Assembly: GCA_948477625.1 (NCBI GenBank)
Contig: CAOLNK010000001.1
Span: 1 to 64,000 of the forward strand
Length of the DNA: 64,000 nucleotides
Direction of reading: 5' to 3'
Source of the DNA: an uncultured Candidatus Saccharibacteria bacterium
GTDB taxonomy: Bacteria > Patescibacteriota > Saccharimonadia > Saccharimonadales > Saccharimonadaceae
The notes beneath the pieces are model-generated. The model saw only the letters and a list, made by a program, of their open reading frames with translations. It was not told the DNA's origin and did not search any database. Both the position numbers and the translations under genes were made by a program. Positions 50,605-61,148 of this stretch are shown piece by piece; the first letter of the stretch is position 1; every line of letters begins with the position of its first letter.

Positions 50605-51177
50605 ATGCAAAGCCAAACCGGGGAATTAACCTATAAAAAGGTTGATAAGAACAACCTCCAGTTTGCCCTATCAGTACAACATCATGTTTGGCCCAATGAA
50701 GATGTTGACGAGGATTATCTTGCTAAGCCGTTATACCCCGAGGATGACTCCAATGTTTCTTGGCTTGTTTATTATGATGATAAAATAGTTGGTCTAACAG
50801 GTGTTTTCACTTTTGACACAGACGAGCCGGGTTACGACCAGGGCGAGACCATCTGGATGGACTGGTTTGCCATTTTGCTGGAGTTTCGTCGTCATCATTT
50901 TGGCGTTCAAGTTTTGCAAGATACGATTGAATATTGCCGCCAGCTGGAGAGATTTAAATATTTTCGTCTTGATACTACTTATTTCCCAGGGCGCCCAGCT
51001 GTGTTACTTTATGATAAAGTTATGTCCCTGCGTGAGGAATATGTTGCAGAGGATACTCAAAGCAAGAAGCAGAATTATCTCATTTATTCCTGTAGCCTTA
51101 GCGGTTCTCCTATCAAACCTTGGGATAATCGCTTTCTGGCTATCGGCGATAATTCCGAAGGAGACGTAATCTTGTGA
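50605..51177 (+). CDS. GNAT-family N-acetyltransferase
   Basis: A 190-residue protein with the GNAT fold pattern: VSWLVYYDDKIVGLTGVFTF (beta-hairpin), WMDWFAILLEFRRHHFGVQVLQDTIEYCR (acetyl-CoA loop and helix, here R-x-x-x-x-G), and a C-terminal FKYFRLDTTYFPG strand. The substrate is unknown. It follows the S51 gene by 3 nt and its stop overlaps the GTG start of the next gene (GTGA). Confidence 0.82.
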   Translation: MQSQTGELTYKKVDKNNLQFALSVQHHVWPNEDVDEDYLAKPLYPEDDSNVSWLVYYDDKIVGLTGVFTFDTDEPGYDQGETIWMDWFAILLEFRRHHFGVQVLQDTIEYCRQLERFKYFRLDTTYFPGRPAVLLYDKVMSLREEYVAEDTQSKKQNYLIYSCSLSGSPIKPWDNRFLAIGDNSEGDVIL

Positions 51178-51715
51178 AACTTTATCTTGTCCGTCATGGT
51201 GAAACCGATTGGAATGCAGCGGGTATTCTTATGGGGCAGACCAACATTCCACTCAACGCCACCGGCGTCAAGCAAGCTGAGGTCTTGCGTGACAAAATTG
51301 TTCGGCGCGGCCTTGAGTTTGACGCGGTTACGCTTCGCCTCTCCAGCGCACTGCCAAAACCGCTGAAATTATTGCGCCAGGCTTTCCTATCATTTTCTGT
51401 GACGCACTGAAAGAACGTGGTATTGGCAAGTTCAAGGGCCGTCCCGCCAGCGAAGTCTTTAATAACGAGATCGATTTTCTTGATATCAATCTCAACTCTG
51501 GCGCCTTTGGTGTTGAACCAATTCAAGATTTTCACGCCCGCGCTGCGGATTTTTTACAGAAGCTCCAAGCCTCCCATTCAAGTGATGCCCAAATCCTTGT
51601 TATTACCTCAAATGGCCTCATGAAGCGCCTAGTTTCCATTATCACGAAGACGCCAGCAAAAGATGTTCCTAATTTTCAAAATGCCGAGATTTACGAGTAC
51701 GACTTTTTATCATAA
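51174..51715 (+). pseudogene. Histidine phosphatase family protein, single-base frameshift
   Basis: The first 50 residues (KLYLVRHGETDWNAAG, with the catalytic RHG and the usual GQTNIPLNATGVKQA) belong to the phosphoglycerate mutase-like phosphatases. After DAV at about 51327-51331 the frame shifts. Family sequence (ASPLQRTAKTAEII, then CDALKERGIGKFKGRP and ITSNGLMKRLV) continues in the +1 frame to a stop at 51715. Restoring one base, GTTAC to GTTTAC, would mend it. The frame as given stops at 51410. Either a recent mutation or a sequencing slip. Confidence 0.82.
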
Positions 51716-51724
51716 AATATATAC

Positions 51725-52213
51725 ATGAATAAGAAACAACAGGGTACTTTTGCTATTCTTGGTGCTACCTTGGCCGTAGCTGGAGTTATCGCGGCCGGCA
51801 TTAATTTTAATAATAATTCTGAGAGTAATCTTCAGACTTCTACTCCAGGTTATAGTTTGCAAACTGAGGCCATAGAATCATCCTCCGCTTCCAAAGTTCA
51901 ATCTAGCACTGTTCCGGCTACCGAAACCAAGACTGAGTCCTCCACTTACGAAATACCTTTCTAAACCCAAACAGTCAACGATAATACCCTAGCAAAAGGT
52001 AATACTAAAGTAATCACTCAGGGTGTTAATGGTCTAGAAGAGATTGCTTATTCTGTTGCATACGTCGATGGCGAAGAAACCGACCCGCCTCAGCTATCTG
52101 TAATGATGGAACATATAGCCATAGTCAGCATCGCCGCGGCACCTGCTCTAAGCACGATGGTGTACGGACATGGCTCAAGGACCTACCTGATTAATATCTC
52201 AAATCTGAGATAA
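51725..52213 (+). pseudogene. G5-domain protein with an internal stop
   Basis: Starts MNKKQQGTFAILGATLAVAG, a membrane anchor or signal, then a Ser/Thr-rich linker, and stops at TAA 51962. The same frame continues past it with a G5-domain pattern (TQTVNDNTLAKGNTKVITQG, then NGLEEIAYSVAYVDGEET) to TAA at 52211-52213. G5 domains occur in surface proteins that bind cell wall sugars. A single base change in the codon before TQTV would explain the stop. A TAAAAT 6 nt upstream suggests a leaderless promoter. The last 40 residues also look decayed. Confidence 0.72.
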
Positions 52214-52264
52214 CTATGGATTTTCACCAACTTGACAACTGTAAAATTTTAAACCGTAAAACTA

Positions 52265-52293
52265 TTGACATTTTTAGAAAAGTGTGATACAAT
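52265..52293 (+). promoter_or_regulatory. rRNA promoter P1
   Basis: TTGACA (52265-52270), 17-nt spacer, TACAAT (52288-52293): near-perfect housekeeping promoter, 359 nt before the mature 23S. Confidence 0.75.
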
Positions 52294-52400
52294 GGAAGTA
52301 TAGAGTGCAACAAACAAACAATTAACACTCTTGTAATGCGAAATTTTACCTCTGTTACGCAAAAAATGCCAAAAAAGTCGAAAAATCTTCAAAAAAAGTG

Positions 52401-52429
52401 TTGACTTTGGCAATCGGGTGCGATATACT
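52401..52429 (+). promoter_or_regulatory. rRNA promoter P2
   Basis: TTGACT (52401-52406), 17-nt spacer, TATACT (52424-52429). Tandem with P1, as in many rRNA operons, but here directly in front of 23S with no 16S between. Confidence 0.75.
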
Positions 52430-52631
52430 GAGTAACAGTTAAACAAGTTGCGAAGAGCAACCTCTGTATTAAGATAGAAATCATGCGAGGAAATTCTATC
52501 GTGCTTTCTCTAAAAAGAAGCTCACGGGAATTTGCTTGTGTTAAGAATTTCGATTAACAATTTGAGACAACGATGAAAGATTTCTAATAGAAATCAAAAT
52601 TGTAAGACGGAAATAGCGATTGATTGAACGT

Positions 52632-52646
52632 CGATTGCTAGTTAAG
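52632..52646 (+). other. 5' strand of the 23S precursor processing stem
   Basis: CGATTGCTAGTTAAG is perfectly complementary to CTTAACTAGCAATCG at 55812-55826. This 15-bp helix brings the ends of the 23S precursor together, a likely RNase III substrate. Confidence 0.75.
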
Positions 52647-52651
52647 TCAAT

Positions 52652-55752
<3,101 letters not shown>

Positions 55753-55783
55753 TCAAGTCATCGGGTTTGTGACAGGATTTATC

Positions 55784-55813
55784 TTGACAAGAACCGTGAT
55801 GACTTGGTATACT
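55784..55813 (+). promoter_or_regulatory. Possible separate promoter for 5S rRNA
   Basis: TTGACA (55784-55789), 18-nt spacer, TATACT (55808-55813), the same -10 as P2, lying between 23S and 5S. The -10 overlaps the 3' strand of the processing stem. Confidence 0.5.
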
Positions 55814-55890
55814 TAACTAGCAATCGGTGCTCGACACCGAGACGTTTTACAATTTCCACCTTATGGACATCAATAGCATTTCAGGATGCG

Positions 55891-56001
55891 ATTTGGTGCC
55901 CATAGCGCTGGGGAAATACCTGTTCCCATTCCGAACACAGAAGTCAAGCCCAGTCGCGGCGATTATACTGCCACAAGCGGGAAACTAGCAAGGTGCCAAA
56001 T
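55891..56001 (+). rRNA. 5S ribosomal RNA
   Basis: Helix I is formed by ATTTGGTGCC and GGTGCCAAAT with G-U pairs. The conserved CCCATTCCGAACACAGAAGTCAAGC loop region (abbreviated) identifies 5S. About 111 nt, slightly shorter than the 120 nt of E. coli. Confidence 0.93.
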
Positions 56002-56012
56002 TATACGAGTAA

Positions 56013-56040
56013 GCCACCCCAACGGGTGGCTTTTCGTCTT
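56013..56040 (+). terminator. Intrinsic terminator of the 23S-5S unit
   Basis: GCCACCC-CAAC-GGGTGGC, a 7-bp stem, followed by TTTTCGTCTTTT; 12 nt after 5S. Confidence 0.85.
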
Positions 56041-56061
56041 TTGCTATGTTATCATATAAAT

Positions 56062-56583
56062 ATGACAGATGCGCCTAAGAACCTGAAACAATCACTCCAG
56101 AGAATTCCCAAAGTTTGGCGAATATTCGCAACGCTGCTTCTGTTGCTTTTCTTGCCGTTCCTCGGCGAACTCTTGCAAAGACTCATCATCGGTGAGGAAC
56201 AAGTTTGCTGCATGCCGGATAATCGCGATTGGCTCATGGCGCGTGCAGCGATTGCACGACACCTCCGCCTCTTATCAGACTTGATTATTGGTGGTTCAAT
56301 ATTGGCTAGCATTATTATGGCTATTTGTACAATAATTATATTCTTTAACGAGACTTTTTCAAAGCTCAAGCCAAACTCTGTCAAATATCTAGCAACAATT
56401 TTTATCACAGTCTTTGGAATGTATGTTGCCATTACCCTAATAACCATGTTGATTTTCTTTATTCTTCGCAATGATTTATACTTTTACGACCGTCCATGGC
56501 CAGGTGGCGGTCTCTATGACGGGGCTTGGTATAGCCCATTACATTGGCTAAAGGCAACGTTCGCTAACCCATTTACACCATAA
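56062..56583 (+). CDS. Hypothetical membrane protein
   Basis: 173 residues with three clear hydrophobic helices (about 22-43, 74-98 and 110-137). A Cys-Cys pair lies in the first outside loop (EQVCCMPDNRDW), and the tail is Pro/Trp/Tyr-rich (FYDRPWPGGGLYDGAWYSPLHW). No family recognised. ATG 56062 is chosen because TATCAT (56050-56055) ends 6 nt before it, the local leaderless pattern, and an upstream in-frame ATG would begin inside 5S rRNA. Confidence 0.65.
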   Translation: MTDAPKNLKQSLQRIPKVWRIFATLLLLLFLPFLGELLQRLIIGEEQVCCMPDNRDWLMARAAIARHLRLLSDLIIGGSILASIIMAICTIIIFFNETFSKLKPNSVKYLATIFITVFGMYVAITLITMLIFFILRNDLYFYDRPWPGGGLYDGAWYSPLHWLKATFANPFTP

Positions 56584-56585
56584 CT

Positions 56586-56876
56586 ATGCAATCTCAAGTC
56601 CTAGAATACCTCCTCACCATCCCCAGAGGCAAAGTTGTTACCTATGGCCAAATTGCCGAAGCTTTGGGATGTCCCGGCGCCGCGCGTGCGGTAGGGAATG
56701 CCTTGCACAAAAATCCCGATGGCGATAAATATCCTTGCTACAAAGTCGTGAATAGTAAAGGTGAACTCTCTGGGCGATTTGCTTTTGGTGGCATTATGAT
56801 ACAGCAGGAGCGCTTGGAGGCCGACGGTATCGAAGTCATTAATAATCGTGTCGACCTAAAGAAATACCAATTGTAG
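56586..56876 (+). CDS. MGMT/alkyltransferase-like DNA-binding protein
   Basis: A 96-residue protein equal to the C-terminal DNA-binding domain of O6-methylguanine methyltransferase (VLEYLLTIPRGKVVTYGQIAEALG, AARAVGNALHKNP). The active-site box reads PCYKVVNSKGELSG, where repair enzymes have PCHRV: the Cys acceptor is kept but the His that activates it is Tyr. The protein may therefore bind alkylated DNA and flag it for excision, as alkyltransferase-like proteins do, or still transfer slowly. uvrC lies two genes downstream. It starts 2 nt after the membrane protein. Confidence 0.85.
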   Translation: MQSQVLEYLLTIPRGKVVTYGQIAEALGCPGAARAVGNALHKNPDGDKYPCYKVVNSKGELSGRFAFGGIMIQQERLEADGIEVINNRVDLKKYQL

Positions 56877-56882
56877 TATAAT
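56877..56882 (+). promoter_or_regulatory. -10 box of the flavin-binding protein gene (leaderless)
   Basis: TATAAT directly after the previous stop and 6 nt before ATG 56889. Confidence 0.55.
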
Positions 56883-56888
56883 ATATAT

Positions 56889-57302
56889 ATGAATAACATC
56901 GACAAAATTATTGAAAATCTTATTGACCGCCAAGAAGTTTGCTTTTTGAGCTTTATCAACGACGCCGGTTTTCCGACTACACGCTGTATGCTCAACCCGC
57001 GCAAGCGTCAGGGAATTAAAGAGTTTTATCTCACTACCAACTCCGGTTCGCAAAAAGCGCAATCATTGCTTATCAATAATCGTGCTGGGTTATATTTCTA
57101 TGATCGCAATACCTATCGTGGCGTAGCTTTCACAGGTACAGTTGAAATCACTCATGACCAGAATATCAAAGATGAAGTCTGGCGTGATATGGACACAATT
57201 TTCTACGAGAGCAACACTGATCCAGATTATTGTGTACTCAAGTTTACCGCTAATACAGCGCGCTATTATCAAGATTATACTTCGACCAATATTGAATTGT
57301 AA
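56889..57302 (+). CDS. Pyridoxamine 5'-phosphate oxidase-like flavin-binding protein
   Basis: 137 residues with the split-barrel pattern of the PPOX/general stress protein 26 group: EVCFLSFINDAGFPTTRCM, FYLTTNSGSQKAQSLLINNRAGLYF and GVAFTGTVEI. Members bind FMN, F420 or haem; some reduce small substrates. The short type seen here lacks the dedicated pyridoxamine-phosphate site. It is followed by uvrC after 12 nt. Confidence 0.87.
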   Translation: MNNIDKIIENLIDRQEVCFLSFINDAGFPTTRCMLNPRKRQGIKEFYLTTNSGSQKAQSLLINNRAGLYFYDRNTYRGVAFTGTVEITHDQNIKDEVWRDMDTIFYESNTDPDYCVLKFTANTARYYQDYTSTNIEL

Positions 57303-57314
57303 CTGGAGTATAAT

Positions 57315-58628
57315 ATGCCAGAAACTCCTGCTTACGATCTCGACCCCGCTGTCACACCCGCGATGCGCGAACAACTTTTGCAGAAACTAAAAACTTTGCC
57401 TAATGCTCCAGGAGTCTATTTCCACAAAAACGCCGACGATGAGGTGATCTATGTTGGTAAGGCTGCCGTGCTCAAAAATCGTGTGCGTCAATATTTTCAT
57501 AAAACCCAGAAAGATCCTAAGACCATGGCGCTAGTACGCGAAATTGCTGATACGGATTGGATTACAGTTGATACCGAAATGGACGCGCTTTTTCTTGAGT
57601 CGGAGATGATTAAGCGCTATATGCCCAAGTGGAATATCCTTTTGCGTGATGATAAAACCGTAAGCTACGTACGTATTGATATGAAATCTGAAGTCCCCCA
57701 TGTTAGTTTTACCCGTACCCCGCAAGACGACAAGGCTACATATATCGGTCCATTCTATGGCAAGCTTGCTGTGGAAAAGGCTCTGCGAATTTTACGTAAA
57801 GTCTTCCCATATTACGACAAACCTTATGACGGCAAAAAGACCCTTAATACGGATCTCGGCCTCACGCCTGGCATAGAGATTGGTAAGACTACTTCGCAAG
57901 AATACAAAAAGAACTTGCGTAAATTAGCACTTTATCTTGAAGGCGGCCGCCACAAACTCATTAGTGAGCTTGAAAAACAAATGCAACAGGCCGCTAAGGC
58001 CGAAAACTTTGAAGAAGCAGCAGAAGTCCGCAAACAACTTTTTGGCCTTAAAGAGCTGCAAAAGAAAATTGTTTTTTCTGACAAGGAATTTTTGGATATT
58101 TCTTCCGATCAAGCGCTAGTAGACTTACAAATGGCGCTACGTCTGCCTGAACCGCCGCGCCGCATTGAGGGCTACGATATCTCACATCAATCCGGCACGA
58201 ATGTGGTAGGTTCAATGGTAGTGTTCACGAATGGCGCTTCGGATCGTGCGGAGTACCGTAAGTTCAAGTTGCGCCAGCAAAGGAATGATGATACTAAAAA
58301 TTTGCGTGAAGTGGTTGAACGACGCCTCAAACACTCAGAGTGGCCTTTTCCAAACCTCGTGATTCTGGATGGCGGAATTGGCCAAGTCAACGCCGTCAAG
58401 GATTTGCTTGTTGAACATAATATTGCTGTAATTGGGCGCGATAAATCCGGCAACCACACGCGTAATGCTGAAGTGCGTATTATTATCCCGCAAACTGACG
58501 GCTATCGTACTATTCTCTTACCACCCGGCTCACATATTGCCAAGCTCATCGCCCGTATCGACGATGAGGCTCACCGCTTCGCTATTACCTATCACACTCT
58601 GCTTAAGCGTAAACAAATGCTTAAATAA
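57315..58628 (+). CDS. uvrC: Excinuclease UvrC, short form
   Basis: UvrC makes both incisions in nucleotide excision repair after UvrA and UvrB mark damage. The N-terminal GIY-YIG nuclease (GVYFHKNADDEVIYVGKAAVLKNRVRQYF in parts), the UVR UvrB-binding segment (ELEKQMQQAAKAENFEEAAEVR) and the C-terminal RNase H-like nuclease (RIEGYDISHQSGTNVVGSMVV, VILDGGIGQVNAV) are present. The tandem helix-hairpin-helix at the end is absent: 437 residues against about 600. The four cysteines that hold a 4Fe-4S cluster after the GIY-YIG domain in E. coli are also missing. GGAG lies 7 nt before ATG. Confidence 0.94.
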   Translation: MPETPAYDLDPAVTPAMREQLLQKLKTLPNAPGVYFHKNADDEVIYVGKAAVLKNRVRQYFHKTQKDPKTMALVREIADTDWITVDTEMDALFLESEMIKRYMPKWNILLRDDKTVSYVRIDMKSEVPHVSFTRTPQDDKATYIGPFYGKLAVEKALRILRKVFPYYDKPYDGKKTLNTDLGLTPGIEIGKTTSQEYKKNLRKLALYLEGGRHKLISELEKQMQQAAKAENFEEAAEVRKQLFGLKELQKKIVFSDKEFLDISSDQALVDLQMALRLPEPPRRIEGYDISHQSGTNVVGSMVVFTNGASDRAEYRKFKLRQQRNDDTKNLREVVERRLKHSEWPFPNLVILDGGIGQVNAVKDLLVEHNIAVIGRDKSGNHTRNAEVRIIIPQTDGYRTILLPPGSHIAKLIARIDDEAHRFAITYHTLLKRKQMLK

Positions 58629-58640
58629 TGAAACTTATGT

Positions 58641-58646
58641 TATAAT
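58641..58646 (+). promoter_or_regulatory. -10 box of the holin-like gene (leaderless)
   Basis: TATAAT ends 6 nt before ATG 58653. Confidence 0.55.
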
Positions 58647-58652
58647 CATATT

Positions 58653-59018
58653 ATGATTAAGAAACAAATTTTCGTCTTTATTTTACGCTGGGCTGCATCT
58701 AGCCTAGGAATGTATTTTTGTATTACTTGGTTCGGCCGGGTCAGCTCTACCGAGGCCTTTTTTGCGCCATGGGTGTTATATGTTGTGGCCGGTTTAATTT
58801 TCTCACTTGTCAACTCTATAATCAAGCCGTTAGTTAAAATGTTGGCGCTCCCGTTGGCAATCCTGACCATGGGGATTTCCACTCTTATTATTAACACCGC
58901 CATGGTCGTTCTCACGATTTACCTTCTGCCTGGAGTAGAGATGGACTTCTGGGGCGCCTTCTTGTCTTCCACCATTCTTAGCCTTATTAACGCCTTAATG
59001 ACTTTCCTAATCAATTAA
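58653..59018 (+). CDS. Four-helix membrane protein, phage-holin-IV/YvlD-like
   Basis: 121 residues with four hydrophobic helices. The pattern AGLIFSLVNSIIKPLVKMLALPLAILTMGI, given in parts, with N-x-x-I-K-P-L after helix 2, is characteristic of the YvlD/phage holin superfamily IV group. Despite the name, chromosomal members are not lysis proteins; some matter in envelope stress. No phage genes are near. Confidence 0.82.
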   Translation: MIKKQIFVFILRWAASSLGMYFCITWFGRVSSTEAFFAPWVLYVVAGLIFSLVNSIIKPLVKMLALPLAILTMGISTLIINTAMVVLTIYLLPGVEMDFWGAFLSSTILSLINALMTFLIN

Positions 59019-59047
59019 CCCAGACTTGCTTTTTCCGCCCGAGGGCG

Positions 59048-59053
59048 TATAAT
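59048..59053 (+). promoter_or_regulatory. -10 box of secG (leaderless)
   Basis: TATAAT ends 6 nt before ATG 59060. Confidence 0.6.
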
Positions 59054-59059
59054 AGAATC

Positions 59060-59290
59060 ATGGAATTGGGAACATTTTTTCAGAGTTTAACTTTTGTATC
59101 AGCAATTTTAACGATTTTGCTTGTGTTGTTGCAACAACGCGGTGCATCTTTGGGTGCTGGTTTTGGTAGTTCTGGTGAGTTATACACGACACGGCGCGGG
59201 TTGGAACGTTCTTTGTTTAATGCAACCATTGTTTGTACTGTAGTTTTCATAATGTCAATCCTCTGTCTGTTATTAGTTCCAATGTCATAA
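59060..59290 (+). CDS. secG: Protein translocase subunit SecG
   Basis: A 76-residue two-helix membrane protein. The first helix leads into LLQQRGASLGAGFGSSGELY, the conserved loop of SecG; the second helix ends the protein. SecG helps SecYE/SecA export. It is followed 23 nt later by an oligopeptide-binding protein gene in the same direction. Confidence 0.92.
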   Translation: MELGTFFQSLTFVSAILTILLVLLQQRGASLGAGFGSSGELYTTRRGLERSLFNATIVCTVVFIMSILCLLLVPMS

Positions 59291-59313
59291 GGACGGCGTA
59301 ATTTCATCGTATT

Positions 59314-61041
59314 ATGAAGCAAACTTTCAAAAAGCGTGGGCAAAAAATCGCAAAACGGTGGGAGCGTTTTTCTGAGCAAGCACGCGAAGATAGTCGCGAG
59401 CACATCAAAGAAAACCTTATTAGTCGTCTGCCCAACGCTCGCCGCGTGCGGCTTTTGATGTTAGAGTGGGGGTTACTCATTATCGTTATTCTCTCGCTTG
59501 CACTAACGCAGGCTTTTTGGTACACACAATCATACTCTGTGCAGGCCTATGTTGGAGGCGGTACCTATATCGAGGCCACTACTGGCAATGTTAACTCGCT
59601 CAACCCACTGTTTGCTACCACCAATAGTGAGCGCGTGCTGTCCAAGTTAATGTTTGCCACCCTAACCACTATTGATTATTCTGGTCACGTTGGCCTTGGT
59701 TTGGCCGAATCTGTAACGCCGGATAGCGATGGTAAGGTTTGGACAGTAACACTCAAAGATGACCTCAAATGGTCGGACGGCGAACCTATCACGCTCGACG
59801 ATGTATTATATACGATTGACGTCGTACGAGACAACGCCATCAACACTAGTTACGCTTCTAACTTTTCTGGTGTCAAAGTTGAGCGCAAGGGTGACGCTCT
59901 AGTTTTCACTCTGCCGTCATCTTATGCCGATTTTGCCGCCACTTTGATTGTCCCAATTTTGCCTTCACATATCCTCAAAGATGTTTCGGCTAGTAAATTA
60001 CTAGAGCATAGTTTTAGCACTAGCCCAGTCACTTCTGGTGCCTTTAGCTTCAATGCCACACAGAGCCTTACGTCTAGCGGCGAAAAGATTATCTATCTCA
60101 CCGCTAACTCCAATTATTATAAGGGCGCACCAATGCTTAACAGTTTTGCGGTGCACACTTATAACACTACGGGCGATATTGTAACTGCACTATCTAATGG
60201 TGAGGTTACCGCCAGTGCCGAACTTTCCGCGGTAGATGGCGATTTGCTCTCTTCGGATTTGGTTTACGAAAAGCAAACTACTATTTCTAACGGTGTCTTC
60301 GCCTTTCTTAATACTACTGGTTTGCTTGCTGATACCGGCGTTCGCCAAGCCGTGCGTCAGGGAATCAACATGAAGCAAGTTCGCTCCGTCTTGGAAAATG
60401 AGCAGTCGCTTGACTATCCCATCTTACAATCTGAAATTGAACTTAATAATTATCCTGCTATCCCAGAGTATAATCTCGAAGCTGCCAAAGCAGCTATTGC
60501 TACGGCAGGCCTAGCGGACGAGACCTTGCAACTCGCCACTATTAGTACTGGTTATTTTCCCGAGCTCGCCTCTGAGTTTGAGGCTCAACTCGAAAAAATT
60601 GGTTTTGATGTCGAAGTGGCCATCTATAATCCTGGACAAGAGTTTTTGATTAACGTCGTACGCCCGCGTAGTTATGACATCCTGCTTTATGAAATCGAGC
60701 TCGGTCCAGACCCTGACCTCTTTGTATACTATCACTCTTCGCAAGCCTCCACTTCTGGTCTCAACCTTTCCAACTATCACAACACTTTGGCCGACGACTC
60801 TATTTTAGCTGCTCGTAGTACAATGAACCTCAGCTTGCGCATTGCTAAGTACGAAACTTTCTTACGCCAATGGGTGAATGACGTCCCGGCAATTGGCATT
60901 TATCAAGCTAGCCTTACATACTATTTCAACAAAAATGCTCGTGCTTTTTCTGAGGACGACCGTCTAGTCTACGCCACTGACCGCTTTGTGGATGTTGAGA
61001 ACTGGGCTGTCAACAAGGCTCAGAAAAACCGCACTCCTTAG
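59314..61041 (+). CDS. Peptide ABC transporter substrate-binding protein (SBP family 5), membrane-anchored
   Basis: 575 residues. Instead of a lipobox, it has a 50-residue basic cytosolic N-terminus and one membrane helix (about 51-71, WGLLIIVILSLALTQAFWY). The extracytoplasmic SBP_bac_5 domain follows: NSLNPLFATTNSERVLSKLMFATL, WTVTLKDDLKWSDGEPITLDDVLYTI and, towards the end, FDVEVAIYNPGQEF with the DILLYEIELGPDPD region. It should collect oligopeptides for an importer whose permease and ATPase are not here. Peptidases at 47-50.6 kb could use what it brings in. No ribosome site; probably coupled to secG. Confidence 0.88.
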   Translation: MKQTFKKRGQKIAKRWERFSEQAREDSREHIKENLISRLPNARRVRLLMLEWGLLIIVILSLALTQAFWYTQSYSVQAYVGGGTYIEATTGNVNSLNPLFATTNSERVLSKLMFATLTTIDYSGHVGLGLAESVTPDSDGKVWTVTLKDDLKWSDGEPITLDDVLYTIDVVRDNAINTSYASNFSGVKVERKGDALVFTLPSSYADFAATLIVPILPSHILKDVSASKLLEHSFSTSPVTSGAFSFNATQSLTSSGEKIIYLTANSNYYKGAPMLNSFAVHTYNTTGDIVTALSNGEVTASAELSAVDGDLLSSDLVYEKQTTISNGVFAFLNTTGLLADTGVRQAVRQGINMKQVRSVLENEQSLDYPILQSEIELNNYPAIPEYNLEAAKAAIATAGLADETLQLATISTGYFPELASEFEAQLEKIGFDVEVAIYNPGQEFLINVVRPRSYDILLYEIELGPDPDLFVYYHSSQASTSGLNLSNYHNTLADDSILAARSTMNLSLRIAKYETFLRQWVNDVPAIGIYQASLTYYFNKNARAFSEDDRLVYATDRFVDVENWAVNKAQKNRTP

Positions 61042-61056
61042 GGATTTATGGCATAA

Positions 61057-61134
61057 TCAGGAGCCTGAATGACAAACTATGTATGCATAGTTTGTCCGAA
61101 GCGGCACAATTATGCAACCACAGCGAAGCTGTGG
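61057..61134. repeat. Three consecutive palindromes upstream of aspS
   Basis: TCAGG-AG-CCTGA (61057-61068), GACAAACTATG-TATG-CATAGTTTGTC (61071-61096, 11-bp stem) and CCACAGC-GAA-GCTGTGG (61118-61134). The last touches the aspS -10 box. No T-run follows any of them on the plus strand. Confidence 0.65.
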
Positions 61135-61140
61135 TATAAT
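61135..61140 (+). promoter_or_regulatory. -10 box of aspS (leaderless)
   Basis: TATAAT ends 8 nt before ATG 61149. Confidence 0.55.
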
Positions 61141-61148
61141 ATATAGAT

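Noticed and set aside
51962..51964. Recoding of TAA as sense in the G5 gene
   Set aside because: TAA ends many intact genes here; a single nonsense mutation is simpler.
58653..59018. Prophage lysis gene
   Set aside because: The holin-IV-like family is mostly chromosomal and no phage genes are nearby.
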